Source of the DNA: Phycisphaerales bacterium
GTDB lineage: Bacteria > Planctomycetota > Phycisphaerae > Phycisphaerales > UBA1924
Assembly: GCA_029260265.1 (NCBI GenBank)
Contig: JAJDDO010000024.1
Coordinates: forward strand, 993,458 to 1,057,457
Reading direction: 5' to 3'
DNA: 64,000 nt
Made by a program: the position numbers and the translations under genes. Shown here in pieces: positions 33,493-42,105 of the stretch. Positions within the stretch are counted from its first letter, which is position 1; every line of letters starts with the position of its first letter. A model generated the notes under the pieces. That model searched no databases, had not been told where the DNA came from, and saw only the letters and a list, made by a program, of their open reading frames with translations.

Positions 33493-34272
33493 TTAGATGA
33501 GTTTGATATCGTTGAGCGCGGGGAAGTTTTTTCGCCAGTTGGCGAGGGCGAGTGGGTCAATGGAAACCGAGAGCACAGCTTCGTCGCCGTCTAGTTCCCC
33601 GAGAATCTCGCCTTTGGGATCAATCGCGATGGACCCGCCGGCGTAGGAGAGGTGTGGATCGTCGCCGCACCGATTGACCCCGAGAACATAGGCTTGGTTC
33701 TCAATCGCGCGAGCAATCAGCAGCGACCGCCAGTGGTGGGCTCGTGGGGAAGGCCAGTTGGCACCGAGGGCAAAGACCCCCGCGCCGAGTTTCGCCCCGA
33801 GCCTGAACAACTCGGGGAATCGGAGGTCATAACACACCGCAGGGCAGACCCGCAGGGTTTGATCGCCGCAGTTCCATTGGTAGCTCGTTACCTTATCGCC
33901 TGCGTCGTAGGACTCCATCTCGCGGCCGTATGAAAACGGATGAATCTTGCGAAACTCGCACACCTCACCGTCTGGCATAGCGATCGTTGCGCAGTTGAAG
34001 CCCCTCTCACCGGATTCAGTGCGGACGGCCCGCGAGCCGTGGATGGTGCATTGGGTATCTACGCTGAGCGATCGGAGAAACGAAAGCGTCGACCCATCAT
34101 CATCGCAGGCCCGATCGATATTGAGCGTAAAACCGACATCAAACAACTCGGGGAGCACGATCAGATCGCCTGATTCGATCTCCGCTTGGTCGATCAGTTC
34201 CCGGACCCGTGCGTGGTTGGCCGGCTTGTTCTCCCACGCGATGTCGAGTTGGATAAGATGGGCGTGCATCAT
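33493..34272 (-). CDS. Nitrilase-superfamily carbon-nitrogen hydrolase
   Basis: 259 residues with the Glu-Lys-Cys triad of the nitrilase fold: Glu in VLPELFDVGF, Lys in FRKIHPF and Cys in AVCYDLRFPELF. It resembles omega-amidase/YafV-type members that act on 2-oxoglutaramate or similar amides, but the substrate is not certain. The frame continues upstream, but the ATG pair at 34272/34269 is the natural start, with TATACT about 9 nt before it and no Shine-Dalgarno. Its start touches that proposed for the divergent flavoprotein gene. Confidence 0.88.
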   Translation of the reverse strand: MMHAHLIQLDIAWENKPANHARVRELIDQAEIESGDLIVLPELFDVGFTLNIDRACDDDGSTLSFLRSLSVDTQCTIHGSRAVRTESGERGFNCATIAMPDGEVCEFRKIHPFSYGREMESYDAGDKVTSYQWNCGDQTLRVCPAVCYDLRFPELFRLGAKLGAGVFALGANWPSPRAHHWRSLLIARAIENQAYVLGVNRCGDDPHLSYAGGSIAIDPKGEILGELDGDEAVLSVSIDPLALANWRKNFPALNDIKLI

Positions 34273-35609
34273 TGAACACAGAGTATACACGATCGGGCAA
34301 CGGTATCGAACGCGAGCAAACACCAACACGGGATGATTCTTCTCCGGCGGTGCCCGTCGTGGTTGTCGGCGCCGGTGCTGCTGGGATGATGTGCGCCATC
34401 GCGTGCGCCCGACGGCTGCGTGAAGCCAAAAACCAGAGCGAGGTTGTGCTCCTTGATGGGGCCAAGAAACCGGGTGCCAAGATCCTCGTTGCCGGCGGCG
34501 GGCGGTGCAATGTGACGCATTACACGGTTGATGAACACCAATACGCCGGCTCGACCCCCGGCGCAATCCGCAGCGTGCTCCGCAGGTTCGACGCTGACCA
34601 GACCGTTGATTTCTTCAGCGGGCTCGGAGTGGAACTCAAGCGTGAGGGGACCGGCAAACTCTTCCCTGTTACGGACAGCGCCGCGACGGTGCTCGATGCG
34701 CTGCTCCGTGAGCTTGATCGGCTCCATGTTCGCCGGGTCTTCCCCTGGAGGGTTGCCAGAGTCGAGCAGCACGAATCAGGGTTCCGTATTTTTCAATCGG
34801 GCGACCCTGACGGATTCATGCAAGCCCAGCATCTGGTGCTGGCAACCGGGGGGATGGCTTTGCCACGGACCGGATCGGACGGCGTGGGGTACAAGTTCGC
34901 CAGAACACTGGGGCACAGCGTGACCGATCGGGTCTTTCCATCTCTCGTGCCGATGGTGCTGGGGGAGGGTTCACGGTGGATTACCGAACTCTCGGGCATC
35001 GCTGTTCGCGCAAGGCTGCAGGTGCAATCTGCAACGGGGAAGCATCTGCACTCGTTTACCAACGACATGCTCTGCACACATTTCGGGCTCTCGGGGCCTG
35101 GTGCGCTCGATGTCAGCCGGTACTTCTTTGATGCCCGCACCGATGACCCGGGGACACAACTCATCATCAACTGGCTCGGCGAGACTGAACCGACCGAAGT
35201 CGACACGACTCTTCAGTCTCTTGGTAAAAAGAGCGTGCTCGGCGGGCTCCGAGAGGTTCTCCCCGAACGCCTTGTCCGTGCGTTGTGCGCGCAATGCGCG
35301 ATTGATCCGTCATCACCGGGCCATGCTTTGATCAGGTCAGATCGGCAACAACTCGTTACGCTGTTGACCTCGACCGTGGTTGATGTCGATCGCGATCGAG
35401 GGTTCACACACGCCGAAGTGACCGCGGGCGGAGTGCCAATGAAGGAACTGACAACGAAGGATATGCGGAGCAAGAAATGCCAGAACCTGTGGCTGGTCGG
35501 GGAGATCCTCGATGTCGACGGGCGCATCGGTGGATTCAACTTTCAGTGGGCGTGGGCAACGGGATATGTCGCGGGATCTGCGATCGCCAAAGCAATCTTG
35601 GCAGATTAG
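34272..35609 (+). CDS. YhiN/HI0933-family flavoprotein
   Basis: Up to 445 residues. It carries an N-terminal FAD-binding VVVVGAGAAGMM, the family hallmark GAKILVAGGGRCNVTH, the LVLATGGMALPRTGSDG segment and the C-terminal EVTAGGVPMKELTTKDMRSK plus GEILDVDGRIGGFNFQWAWATG motif. These BaiN/YhiN-like oxidoreductases are widespread but mostly uncharacterised. The start is uncertain: the longest form begins with TTG at 34272, and a GTG at about 34349 would give a protein starting just before the Rossmann motif. Its stop overlaps the stop of the convergent 35606 gene by 2 nt. Confidence 0.88.
   Translation: MNTEYTRSGNGIEREQTPTRDDSSPAVPVVVVGAGAAGMMCAIACARRLREAKNQSEVVLLDGAKKPGAKILVAGGGRCNVTHYTVDEHQYAGSTPGAIRSVLRRFDADQTVDFFSGLGVELKREGTGKLFPVTDSAATVLDALLRELDRLHVRRVFPWRVARVEQHESGFRIFQSGDPDGFMQAQHLVLATGGMALPRTGSDGVGYKFARTLGHSVTDRVFPSLVPMVLGEGSRWITELSGIAVRARLQVQSATGKHLHSFTNDMLCTHFGLSGPGALDVSRYFFDARTDDPGTQLIINWLGETEPTEVDTTLQSLGKKSVLGGLREVLPERLVRALCAQCAIDPSSPGHALIRSDRQQLVTLLTSTVVDVDRDRGFTHAEVTAGGVPMKELTTKDMRSKKCQNLWLVGEILDVDGRIGGFNFQWAWATGYVAGSAIAKAILAD
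34282..34287 (-). promoter_or_regulatory. -10-like box TATACT, 9 nt before the nitrilase ATG
   Basis: Near-consensus -10 before a start without a Shine-Dalgarno; member of the leaderless set. Confidence 0.45.
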
Positions 35610-36181
35610 GCCGCAACGATTTGAGCGAAAGGGTTGCCGGCGCGTTGGATGTCTTTGATGTCTAGGGACAGGTACCACGCGAGTTCATCGGGGATGCGTT
35701 TGAGCCCGCGTCGTTGGGCTTTGGCGAGCGCGTACTGCAGCGATTCGTACATCCGCTGATGGACCCGGTCGGTCACATTGAGCCCGAGCTCGTGCATTGC
35801 TTCGATGGAGAACTTCCATGCGTAAAACTCTTCGAGGCATCGGGGTTTGTAGGTTTGGAATCCGATAGCGTGGTGCCCGATCTCATGGAGGAAGATCGCT
35901 GCGGACATCGGGCCCTTTGGCTTGGGTGATTCGAGCAGGCGTGCGGTGGTGCCGTCCTGGTAGGTGACCTGCCAAGCGACGCCCGACATGGAGGTACGCC
36001 ACTTGCGGACACGCACGCCGTACTTGGCAAGCATCTGCCTGGTGATTTGTTCATACTTGATCTGCATCGCGGTGGGCGGGGCTTTGGCGGTTGTTCTGGG
36101 GGCTGGTTTGCGCACACGAACAACCGGCGCGGGCTTGGGTCGCTTGGTTTTCTTTGTGAGCAGGTCCCAGAGTGTCAGCAC
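35606..36181 (-). CDS. HExxH-motif putative metallopeptidase
   Basis: 191 residues. A basic Pro/Arg-rich head (about 1-45) precedes a domain with AAIFLHEIGHHAIGF, a zincin HExxH signature. A Glu in the following helix (PRCLEEFYAWKFS) may be the third zinc ligand. I do not recognise the family. The GTG start at 36181 is 1 nt after the fmt stop and has AGGAG 6 nt upstream, so it is translated with fmt as the third gene of a def-fmt unit. The alternative upstream ATG at 36283 would overlap fmt by 100 bp. Confidence 0.65.
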   Translation of the reverse strand: MLTLWDLLTKKTKRPKPAPVVRVRKPAPRTTAKAPPTAMQIKYEQITRQMLAKYGVRVRKWRTSMSGVAWQVTYQDGTTARLLESPKPKGPMSAAIFLHEIGHHAIGFQTYKPRCLEEFYAWKFSIEAMHELGLNVTDRVHQRMYESLQYALAKAQRRGLKRIPDELAWYLSLDIKDIQRAGNPFAQIVAA

Positions 36182-36182
36182 A

Positions 36183-37121
36183 TCATGCTCCTGATTTCCC
36201 GACGAGGATCTCGCCGATCTGGACCTTGCGCCCGTTTGCAAACGCCTTCCATTCCATCGATCGCTTGCCCGGAGGCTGGACATCGAGCAGTTGAATCATG
36301 GTTCCATGCCCGCACACAACCAAACCCTCGACCGCGTCGATGATCGTCCCGGGAGTTTGTTGGGATTCAACATCAGACGGTTGCGAGCGGTTCACTTTGA
36401 GCACCTCATCGCGATGCTGAACCGAGACGCCCGGCCAGGGACTCAGCCCATTGATCTTCGCGCTGACCAATCGTGCGTCTGCATCGAAATCAATCCAGCC
36501 ATCGGACTTGGTCATTTTGCTGGCGATCGTGACGAGTGTCTCGTCTTGTTCTTGGTAGTTCACCCGGTCGTGGGCAAAGTCGTCGAGCACGGACTGGACC
36601 AACGCCGGGCCATCGGCTGCGAGCAGATCGTGCAGCGTGCCCATGGTTTGGTCGGGCTCGATTGGGCGTTTGGTTTGCCCGAGGACGAATCCGGCGTCCA
36701 TGGATTTGGCGATGGTGATCACCGAGTTTCCTGTGAGCGTATCGCCGGCGACCATCGCCGCATTGATCGGGGCGGCCCCGCGCCACCTGGGGAGCAAGCT
36801 CGCGTGAAGGTTGATCGCGAACCGATCTTGGAGCAGTTTGGTGCCCAGATACTGCCCGTAAGCGATGATGACCCACGCGTCGGCTTCCCACATCCGAATG
36901 AGCTCGCGCGGGTGGTCGGCGTTGATGTTCTCTGGCTTGGCGATCGGCACATCGGGCAGGTGCTCGCCCGCCCACGCACCGATGGGTGTCGCGGTGAGCA
37001 CCTTTTTCCGCCCGGCCTTGCGGTCGGGCTGGGTCACGATGCCCGTGATCGTGTGCTCGCGTGCGAGCTGCTCGAGGGTATCGAGCCCGAAGGCGCCCGA
37101 ACCAAAGAAGACAATCTTCAT
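36183..37121 (-). CDS. fmt: Methionyl-tRNA formyltransferase
   Basis: 312 residues, adds the formyl group to initiator Met-tRNA using 10-formyl-tetrahydrofolate. Motifs: MKIVFFGSGAFGLDTL, the catalytic INLHASLLPRWRGAAPINAA, and a C-terminal tRNA-binding domain with KINGLSPWPG. AAGGAG lies 8 nt before the ATG and overlaps the def stop region. It is second in a def-fmt-metallopeptidase unit on the minus strand. Confidence 0.97.
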   Translation of the reverse strand: MKIVFFGSGAFGLDTLEQLAREHTITGIVTQPDRKAGRKKVLTATPIGAWAGEHLPDVPIAKPENINADHPRELIRMWEADAWVIIAYGQYLGTKLLQDRFAINLHASLLPRWRGAAPINAAMVAGDTLTGNSVITIAKSMDAGFVLGQTKRPIEPDQTMGTLHDLLAADGPALVQSVLDDFAHDRVNYQEQDETLVTIASKMTKSDGWIDFDADARLVSAKINGLSPWPGVSVQHRDEVLKVNRSQPSDVESQQTPGTIIDAVEGLVVCGHGTMIQLLDVQPPGKRSMEWKAFANGRKVQIGEILVGKSGA

Positions 37122-37139
37122 GGCGATGGTCTCCTTGGC

Positions 37140-37697
37140 TTAGCGCTTGCGGGCTTTTTCGAGGGACTTGATCTTGGCGCGATTCTTGAGCCGCGAGAGC
37201 TGAGACATCTTGTCGAGAATCATCACCCCATCAAGATGATCAATTTCGTGCTGCCAGCACCTTGCAAGGAGCCCGGTTGCGCTGAACTCTTGGACCGTGC
37301 CATCCATCATGGTGGCCCGCATGACGACCGAACTCGGGCGGCGTACTTCCCCTCTGATGCCCGGAAGCGAGAGGCAGCCCTCTTCAAATGGCTCAAGATC
37401 CTTCGAGAACTCGATTATTTCCGGGTTCAAAAAAGCCTGCGGGTGTTCAGTGGTTGAGGGGGCGAGCGCGTCTGGGTCTTCGTCATCGGGGTGGCGGGGC
37501 ACATGGGCAACAAAGAGTCGCCACGAGAGCCCGATCTGCGGAGCGGCGAGTCCGATACCCTCCGCCATCACCATGAGTTCGACCATCCGTTCAGCGACCG
37601 CTTTGACCTCGTCGCCCAGCTCGGTTTCTGGGGCCTTAGTGCGGAGGATCTCTGTGGGGTAGAGCTCGATACGGAGTTTGGATGGATCTGCAATCAT
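37140..37697 (-). CDS. def: Peptide deformylase
   Basis: 185 residues, removes the N-formyl group from nascent proteins. All three metal-site motifs are intact: GIGLAAPQIG, EGCLSLPGIRG (Cys ligand) and CWQHEIDHLDGV (HExxH). An insertion of about 15 acidic residues follows LFVAHVP. A Lys/Arg-rich tail ends the protein. The start is one of two adjacent ATGs (37700, 37697); TACGAT lies 3 and 6 nt before them, so 37697 fits the leaderless spacing best. The much longer open frame reaching 38429 overlaps the opposite TPR gene and is rejected. Confidence 0.95.
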   Translation of the reverse strand: MIADPSKLRIELYPTEILRTKAPETELGDEVKAVAERMVELMVMAEGIGLAAPQIGLSWRLFVAHVPRHPDDEDPDALAPSTTEHPQAFLNPEIIEFSKDLEPFEEGCLSLPGIRGEVRRPSSVVMRATMMDGTVQEFSATGLLARCWQHEIDHLDGVMILDKMSQLSRLKNRAKIKSLEKARKR

Positions 37698-37703
37698 CAT
37701 CTG

Positions 37704-37709
37704 ATCGTA
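37704..37709 (-). promoter_or_regulatory. -10-like box TACGAT before def
   Basis: TANNNT box 6 nt before the ATG at 37697, no Shine-Dalgarno; member of the leaderless set. Confidence 0.4.
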
Positions 37710-37820
37710 TGCTTGATGATGACGCTCCGGGGGACACGATGCACAATCGGGTTTCGAAGCGTCTACACTGATGGGCGACCCGACCATACCGGGAACCTGC
37801 GACAGGAGGACGACAGACCC

Positions 37821-39311
37821 GTGGCTTTGTTTGGAAAAAAGAAAAACTCGGACGACTCCCAAGATACACCGACCGAGGAGATCGTAACCCCGTCTGCTTT
37901 TAGCCCCAAAAAGGCCAAGGCGTTCTTTGACCACGCCGAGACCGCCCATGATTCTGGCAACTACGAATACGCCATGCAGATGTGGCTCAGCGGGCTGATG
38001 CGTGACCCCTCCAACATGGATTCGCTCAAACGATTCCTCCGCTCTGCAGAAGTATTCTCGATCGAGAATCCAAAGAAGGGAGCGAGCAAAGAGGTCAAGA
38101 GTGTTGCGAATGCCAAGGGGGACTTGGGCAAGTTCATCAACTCGCTGCTGGACTTCGGGCTCAAGCCGATTGATACCTCCAACGCGATCAGGGTCACAGC
38201 CGCAACGGCCAAGCTCGGGCTGACCGAGCAGACTCAGCTCCTCGGCGAACACGCTCTCAAGCTCGCACAGCAGGATAAAAAACCGAAGAAGGACATGTTC
38301 ATCAAGCTGCTCGATTCGTTCGAGTCTGCGGGCGCATTTAAGCTCGCGGCGATCGCCGGCGAGGCCGCCTGCCAGATGGATCGCTCCGACGGAGAACTCG
38401 TCGTTCGTGTACGAAACATGCTCGCCCAATCGACCATGTCCGAGGGCGGGTACGACGACCGTGAAGCCGGGGGGTTCGAAAAGAACATCCGCAATGTTGA
38501 TAAACAGCTCGAACTCTCACAGGAAGACTCTGCATCAAAGACGAGCGACACCAAGGACCAACTCATCGTGCGAGCCGCGGACGATTATAAGGAACGCCCG
38601 GGTGACCTTGCGGTTTTGAGCAAGTACGCCAAGGCATTGGCCGAGCGTGGGAAGAGCGCGGACCTGCTCAAGGCGATGACCTTGTATTCAAAGGCTTACA
38701 AAGAGTCTCAGCAACCACGGTACAGGATGCTCGCCGGCGAGATCCAGCTTCGGATGGGTCGTCGTCGGATCGAGAAGCTAACCAAAATGATCAAGGCCGA
38801 TGCTTCCAACACGGAAGCCTCTCAAAAACTCCAAGAGTCGGAGAAGGCGTATCACAAGCTCGAGATGTCCGAGTTGATGTTCCAGGTGGAAAACTATCCA
38901 ACGGATCTCGGTCTCAAGTACAAGCTCGGCAAGATGTTCTTCAAAGACAAGCTCTTTAAGGAAGCCATCGAACAGTTCCAGATCGCGCAGACCGAGCCCA
39001 AACTCAGGCGCGAGGTGCTCAACATGATGGCCCAGTCGTTCGTACAGCTCGGGGGGTGGGAAGACGCCGCAATCCAGACCTTTGAACAGGCAATGGAAGG
39101 CATCACCGATCCCAACTCAGAGCTGGGTATGGATCTGCGATACGGATTGATGGACGCGTTGCAGATCAAAGCCGTCAAGGACGGCGATATCGAGTCCGCC
39201 GAGAAGGCCGACAAACTCGCAGCGGGGATCGCGATCCAGAGCTTCAGCTACCGCGATGTCGCCGAACGCCGCAACCAGATCAAGGCGTTGATTTCCGAAC
39301 TGAGAGGCTGA
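37821..39311 (+). CDS. TPR-type hypothetical protein
   Basis: 496 residues, almost entirely helical with TPR-like spacing: FFDHAETAHDSGNYEYAMQM near the start, LGLKYKLGKMFFKDKLFKEA and GWEDAAIQTFEQAME near the end. A Lys/Asp-rich head (MALFGKKKNSDDSQD) and no signal peptide or membrane helix suggest a cytoplasmic scaffold. GTG start at 37821 with GGAGG 11 nt upstream; the longer frame to 37491 would overlap def. Only 2 nt separate it from kdsB, so it is co-transcribed with Kdo activation. Confidence 0.75.
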   Translation: MALFGKKKNSDDSQDTPTEEIVTPSAFSPKKAKAFFDHAETAHDSGNYEYAMQMWLSGLMRDPSNMDSLKRFLRSAEVFSIENPKKGASKEVKSVANAKGDLGKFINSLLDFGLKPIDTSNAIRVTAATAKLGLTEQTQLLGEHALKLAQQDKKPKKDMFIKLLDSFESAGAFKLAAIAGEAACQMDRSDGELVVRVRNMLAQSTMSEGGYDDREAGGFEKNIRNVDKQLELSQEDSASKTSDTKDQLIVRAADDYKERPGDLAVLSKYAKALAERGKSADLLKAMTLYSKAYKESQQPRYRMLAGEIQLRMGRRRIEKLTKMIKADASNTEASQKLQESEKAYHKLEMSELMFQVENYPTDLGLKYKLGKMFFKDKLFKEAIEQFQIAQTEPKLRREVLNMMAQSFVQLGGWEDAAIQTFEQAMEGITDPNSELGMDLRYGLMDALQIKAVKDGDIESAEKADKLAAGIAIQSFSYRDVAERRNQIKALISELRG

Positions 39312-39313
39312 GC

Positions 39314-40117
39314 ATGGCCCGGGCACCCAAAGCAGTCGCGATCATCCCGGCGCGGATGGGCTCGACGCGGTTCCCCGCCAAGGCATTGGCCAGCGAAACC
39401 GGCAAACCAATGGTGGTGCATGTCTGCGAGCAGGCATCCAATGCCGAATCGGTCAGCCGGGTCGTGGTGGCGACAGATTCGCAAGAGATCATCGACGCGG
39501 TCAAGGCCCACGGATTCGAGGCGGTGATGACCTCGACCGAGCACACCAACGGCAGCAGCCGGCTGGCTGAAGCAGCCAAAGTTCTCAGGCTCAAGGGAAT
39601 GAGTTGGATCGTCAATGTGCAGGGTGATGAGCCGGAGATTGAGCCGGACCTTATAGATGCTGCGGTTCTGGCCCCGAGCCTGCTTGAAGAGTTGCCTCAG
39701 TCTCGGTTTGTTCCATACGGACCATCGGCCGGCACGGTTGCGAGCCCCATTGAATCTGATGAAGATATAACTAATCCGAATGTGGTCAAGGTAGTCACTG
39801 GGTTGATTGAGTCTGACGCAGGTGTAGGAAATGGACTCTATTTTTCGCGATCGCCAATTCCATATGTGCGGGATCCGGATATCAAGACGCGTCTGCTCCG
39901 CCATGTAGGTATCTATGGGTACACGGTTGCAGCATTGAATAGGTATGTGGAGTGGGAACCGAGCCCACTGGAGTGCGCCGAATCGCTTGAGCAGCTGCGG
40001 TGGCTTGAACGAGGTCACGCGATCGCGGTGGCCGTTCGTCCGTCCTCCCACACCGGGATCGACACGCCGGAGCAATACCGGGCGTTTGTGGAACGGCACC
40101 GGGCCGCCAATCCATAA
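39314..40117 (+). CDS. kdsB: 3-deoxy-manno-octulosonate cytidylyltransferase (CMP-Kdo synthetase)
   Basis: 267 residues, couples Kdo to CMP for lipopolysaccharide inner-core synthesis. It has the nucleotidyltransferase loop AIIPARMGSTRFPAKAL, VVVATDSQEI, MTSTEHTNGSSRLAEA and VQGDEPEIEP, and the C-terminal HVGIYGYTVAALNRYVEW and GIDTPEQY. The CTP that it consumes could come from the pyrG product encoded directly downstream. Confidence 0.97.
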   Translation: MARAPKAVAIIPARMGSTRFPAKALASETGKPMVVHVCEQASNAESVSRVVVATDSQEIIDAVKAHGFEAVMTSTEHTNGSSRLAEAAKVLRLKGMSWIVNVQGDEPEIEPDLIDAAVLAPSLLEELPQSRFVPYGPSAGTVASPIESDEDITNPNVVKVVTGLIESDAGVGNGLYFSRSPIPYVRDPDIKTRLLRHVGIYGYTVAALNRYVEWEPSPLECAESLEQLRWLERGHAIAVAVRPSSHTGIDTPEQYRAFVERHRAANP

Positions 40118-40177
40118 ATTTTTCATCGGTTATCCACAACTTCGCCCGATCGGTTGCACACCCAGCATCCGAGTTGG

Positions 40178-40183
40178 TACGAT
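40178..40183 (+). promoter_or_regulatory. -10 box TACGAT, 5 nt before the pyrG ATG, with TTGCAC 18 bp upstream
   Basis: TANNNT box before a start without a usable Shine-Dalgarno. Here a -35-like TTGCAC (about 40154-40159) is also present. It supports 40189 as the start. Confidence 0.5.
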
Positions 40184-40188
40184 CAGGG

Positions 40189-42102
40189 ATGCCCGCACCA
40201 AGTGATCCATCAGAATCGTCGTCGAACACCGGCCCCAAGGGCATGGATTTGCTCGCCGAAGCCGGCGACCGGTCGATGGCCAACTCCGAGTACTACTCGC
40301 CGATCCCCGATGGATACAAAAAAGGCAACCACAAGTATGTCGTGATCCTCGGCACCGTGATGTCCGGGCTTGGCAAGGGCATCTTCTCTTCATCGATGGC
40401 CAAGGTCCTCAAAGACAAAGGGCTCACCGTCGCGCCGATCAAAATGGAGGGGTACCTCAATATTGATTCGGGCACGCTGAATCCATACCGCCACGGCGAG
40501 GTGTTTGTGCTCGACGATGGCACTGAGTGCGATATGGACCTGGGCACCTACGAACGGATGCTCGATCAGAATCTTCACAAACGCAACTTTGTGACCTCCG
40601 GGCAGATCTACTCCGAGATTCTCGACCGAGAGCGTCAGGGCGTATACCTCGGGCGAGATGTGCAGATGATCCCGCATGTCACCGGGGAGGTGAAACGCAA
40701 ACTCCGCGAGCTCGCGCTCCGCGGCGACGGGAACAAACCGGCCGATGTCGTATTCGTCGAGGTCGGCGGGACCGTTGGCGACTACGAGAATGGTTTTTAC
40801 ATCGAGGCCTTGCGAGAGCTCGCGTTCGAAGAAGGACCGGGCTCTGTTTGTTTCGTCGCGTTGACTTATGTCATCGAGCCGCAAGCGCTCGGGGAGCAAA
40901 AATCCAAGGCCGCCCAACTCGGGATCAAACGGCTGATGGAGTCGGGCATTCAGCCTCACATGATCGCCTGCCGTGCGAGCAATGTAGCGACGGACAAGGT
41001 CATGGAGAAGATCGCGATGTTCTCCAATGTGCCGATCGGGCGCGTGTTCTCGATGCATGACCGCGAGAGTATCTACACCATCCCCGACGAGATCCGCAAT
41101 GAGGGACTCGACCGCGAGATCCTCGGGATTCTAGGGATCCATGATCGGGTCGATGTCCGGCAAGAAGATGTCGCCCGTACCAAATGGAGCACATTTGTTG
41201 GTGGGCTGACGGCGGAGAATAAGCACAAGGTCCGCATCGGGATCACCGGGAAGTACGCCGATCTGCGTGACGCGTATGCGTCGATTGATAAGGCAGTCGA
41301 GCATTGCGGGGCGCATTTGCGTGCTGCTATCGAGATCGTCTGGATCGAAACAAGCAACATCAACGACTCGAATGTCAGCGAACGATTGGCTGGTCTGGAT
41401 GGCGTGATCATGCCCGGCGGGTTTGGTTCGCGAGGCGTTGAAGGGAAAATGGCGTGTGTCAAACACTGCCGCGAGAACCTCGTGCCTTACCTAGGGATCT
41501 GTCTGGGGTTCCAGGTTGCGGTGATCGAGTTCGCCCGCAATGTGTTGGGCATCAAGGATGCATCGAGCACGGAGTTTGACCCGATGTGCGGCACGCCCGT
41601 CATATCCGAGCTGCCCGACCAGAAAAAAATCGAAGGGCTCGGCGGCACGATGCGGCTGGGCTCGCAGGATGTTCAAATCTCGCCCGGAACGCTCGCGTCG
41701 TTCCTTGCGGACGGAAGAACAAGCATCCACGAGCGATTCAGGCATCGGTATGAAGTTGATCCCGCGAGGATTGAGCAGCTTGAGGCCGGCGGGCTCGTTT
41801 TCTCTGGCAGGCACCCAGATCAACCGATTATGCAGGTCCTCGAGTTGCCATTGGTCGCCCATCCGGTCGCCGGTGTTGCACCCGAAGAACCCATCACGCA
41901 TCCGTACTTTATCGGTGCCCAGTTCCACCCGGAGCTGACCTCTCGCCCGCTCACGCCACAACCGATGTTCATGGGGCTTGTCGCGGCGGCGCTCCAGCAC
42001 CGGTATCAGAACGATGATTCGCAATGGGCTGAGATGATGCAAACCAATCCAGCGATCAAACGCTGGCTCCGCACACCCAACGGCAAGCACCAGCACGCCT
42101 AG
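40189..42102 (+). CDS. pyrG: CTP synthase (divergent, with N- and C-terminal extensions)
   Basis: 637 residues against about 545 for E. coli PyrG. About 40 extra residues precede the synthetase P-loop (GTVMSGLGKGIFSSSMAK), and a Gln/His-rich tail follows the glutaminase domain. The Mg-binding Asp (ECDMDLG) and Glu (VEVGGTVGD) positions are kept. The invariant KxDPYxNxD segment, however, reads KMEGYLNIDSG, and HGEVFVLDDG is closer to archaeal/eukaryotic enzymes. The glutaminase domain has GICLGFQ (Cys nucleophile) and QFHPELTSRP. TACGAT lies 5 nt before the ATG. Confidence 0.93.
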   Translation: MPAPSDPSESSSNTGPKGMDLLAEAGDRSMANSEYYSPIPDGYKKGNHKYVVILGTVMSGLGKGIFSSSMAKVLKDKGLTVAPIKMEGYLNIDSGTLNPYRHGEVFVLDDGTECDMDLGTYERMLDQNLHKRNFVTSGQIYSEILDRERQGVYLGRDVQMIPHVTGEVKRKLRELALRGDGNKPADVVFVEVGGTVGDYENGFYIEALRELAFEEGPGSVCFVALTYVIEPQALGEQKSKAAQLGIKRLMESGIQPHMIACRASNVATDKVMEKIAMFSNVPIGRVFSMHDRESIYTIPDEIRNEGLDREILGILGIHDRVDVRQEDVARTKWSTFVGGLTAENKHKVRIGITGKYADLRDAYASIDKAVEHCGAHLRAAIEIVWIETSNINDSNVSERLAGLDGVIMPGGFGSRGVEGKMACVKHCRENLVPYLGICLGFQVAVIEFARNVLGIKDASSTEFDPMCGTPVISELPDQKKIEGLGGTMRLGSQDVQISPGTLASFLADGRTSIHERFRHRYEVDPARIEQLEAGGLVFSGRHPDQPIMQVLELPLVAHPVAGVAPEEPITHPYFIGAQFHPELTSRPLTPQPMFMGLVAAALQHRYQNDDSQWAEMMQTNPAIKRWLRTPNGKHQHA

Positions 42103-42105
42103 TTC

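Noticed and set aside
36291..37457. 388-codon plus-strand frame opposite fmt and def
   Set aside because: It runs through two well-conserved genes on the other strand and has no recognisable domain.
37701..38429. Long N-terminal extension of the def frame
   Set aside because: It overlaps the opposite-strand TPR gene; deformylases begin close to the LRIELYP segment.
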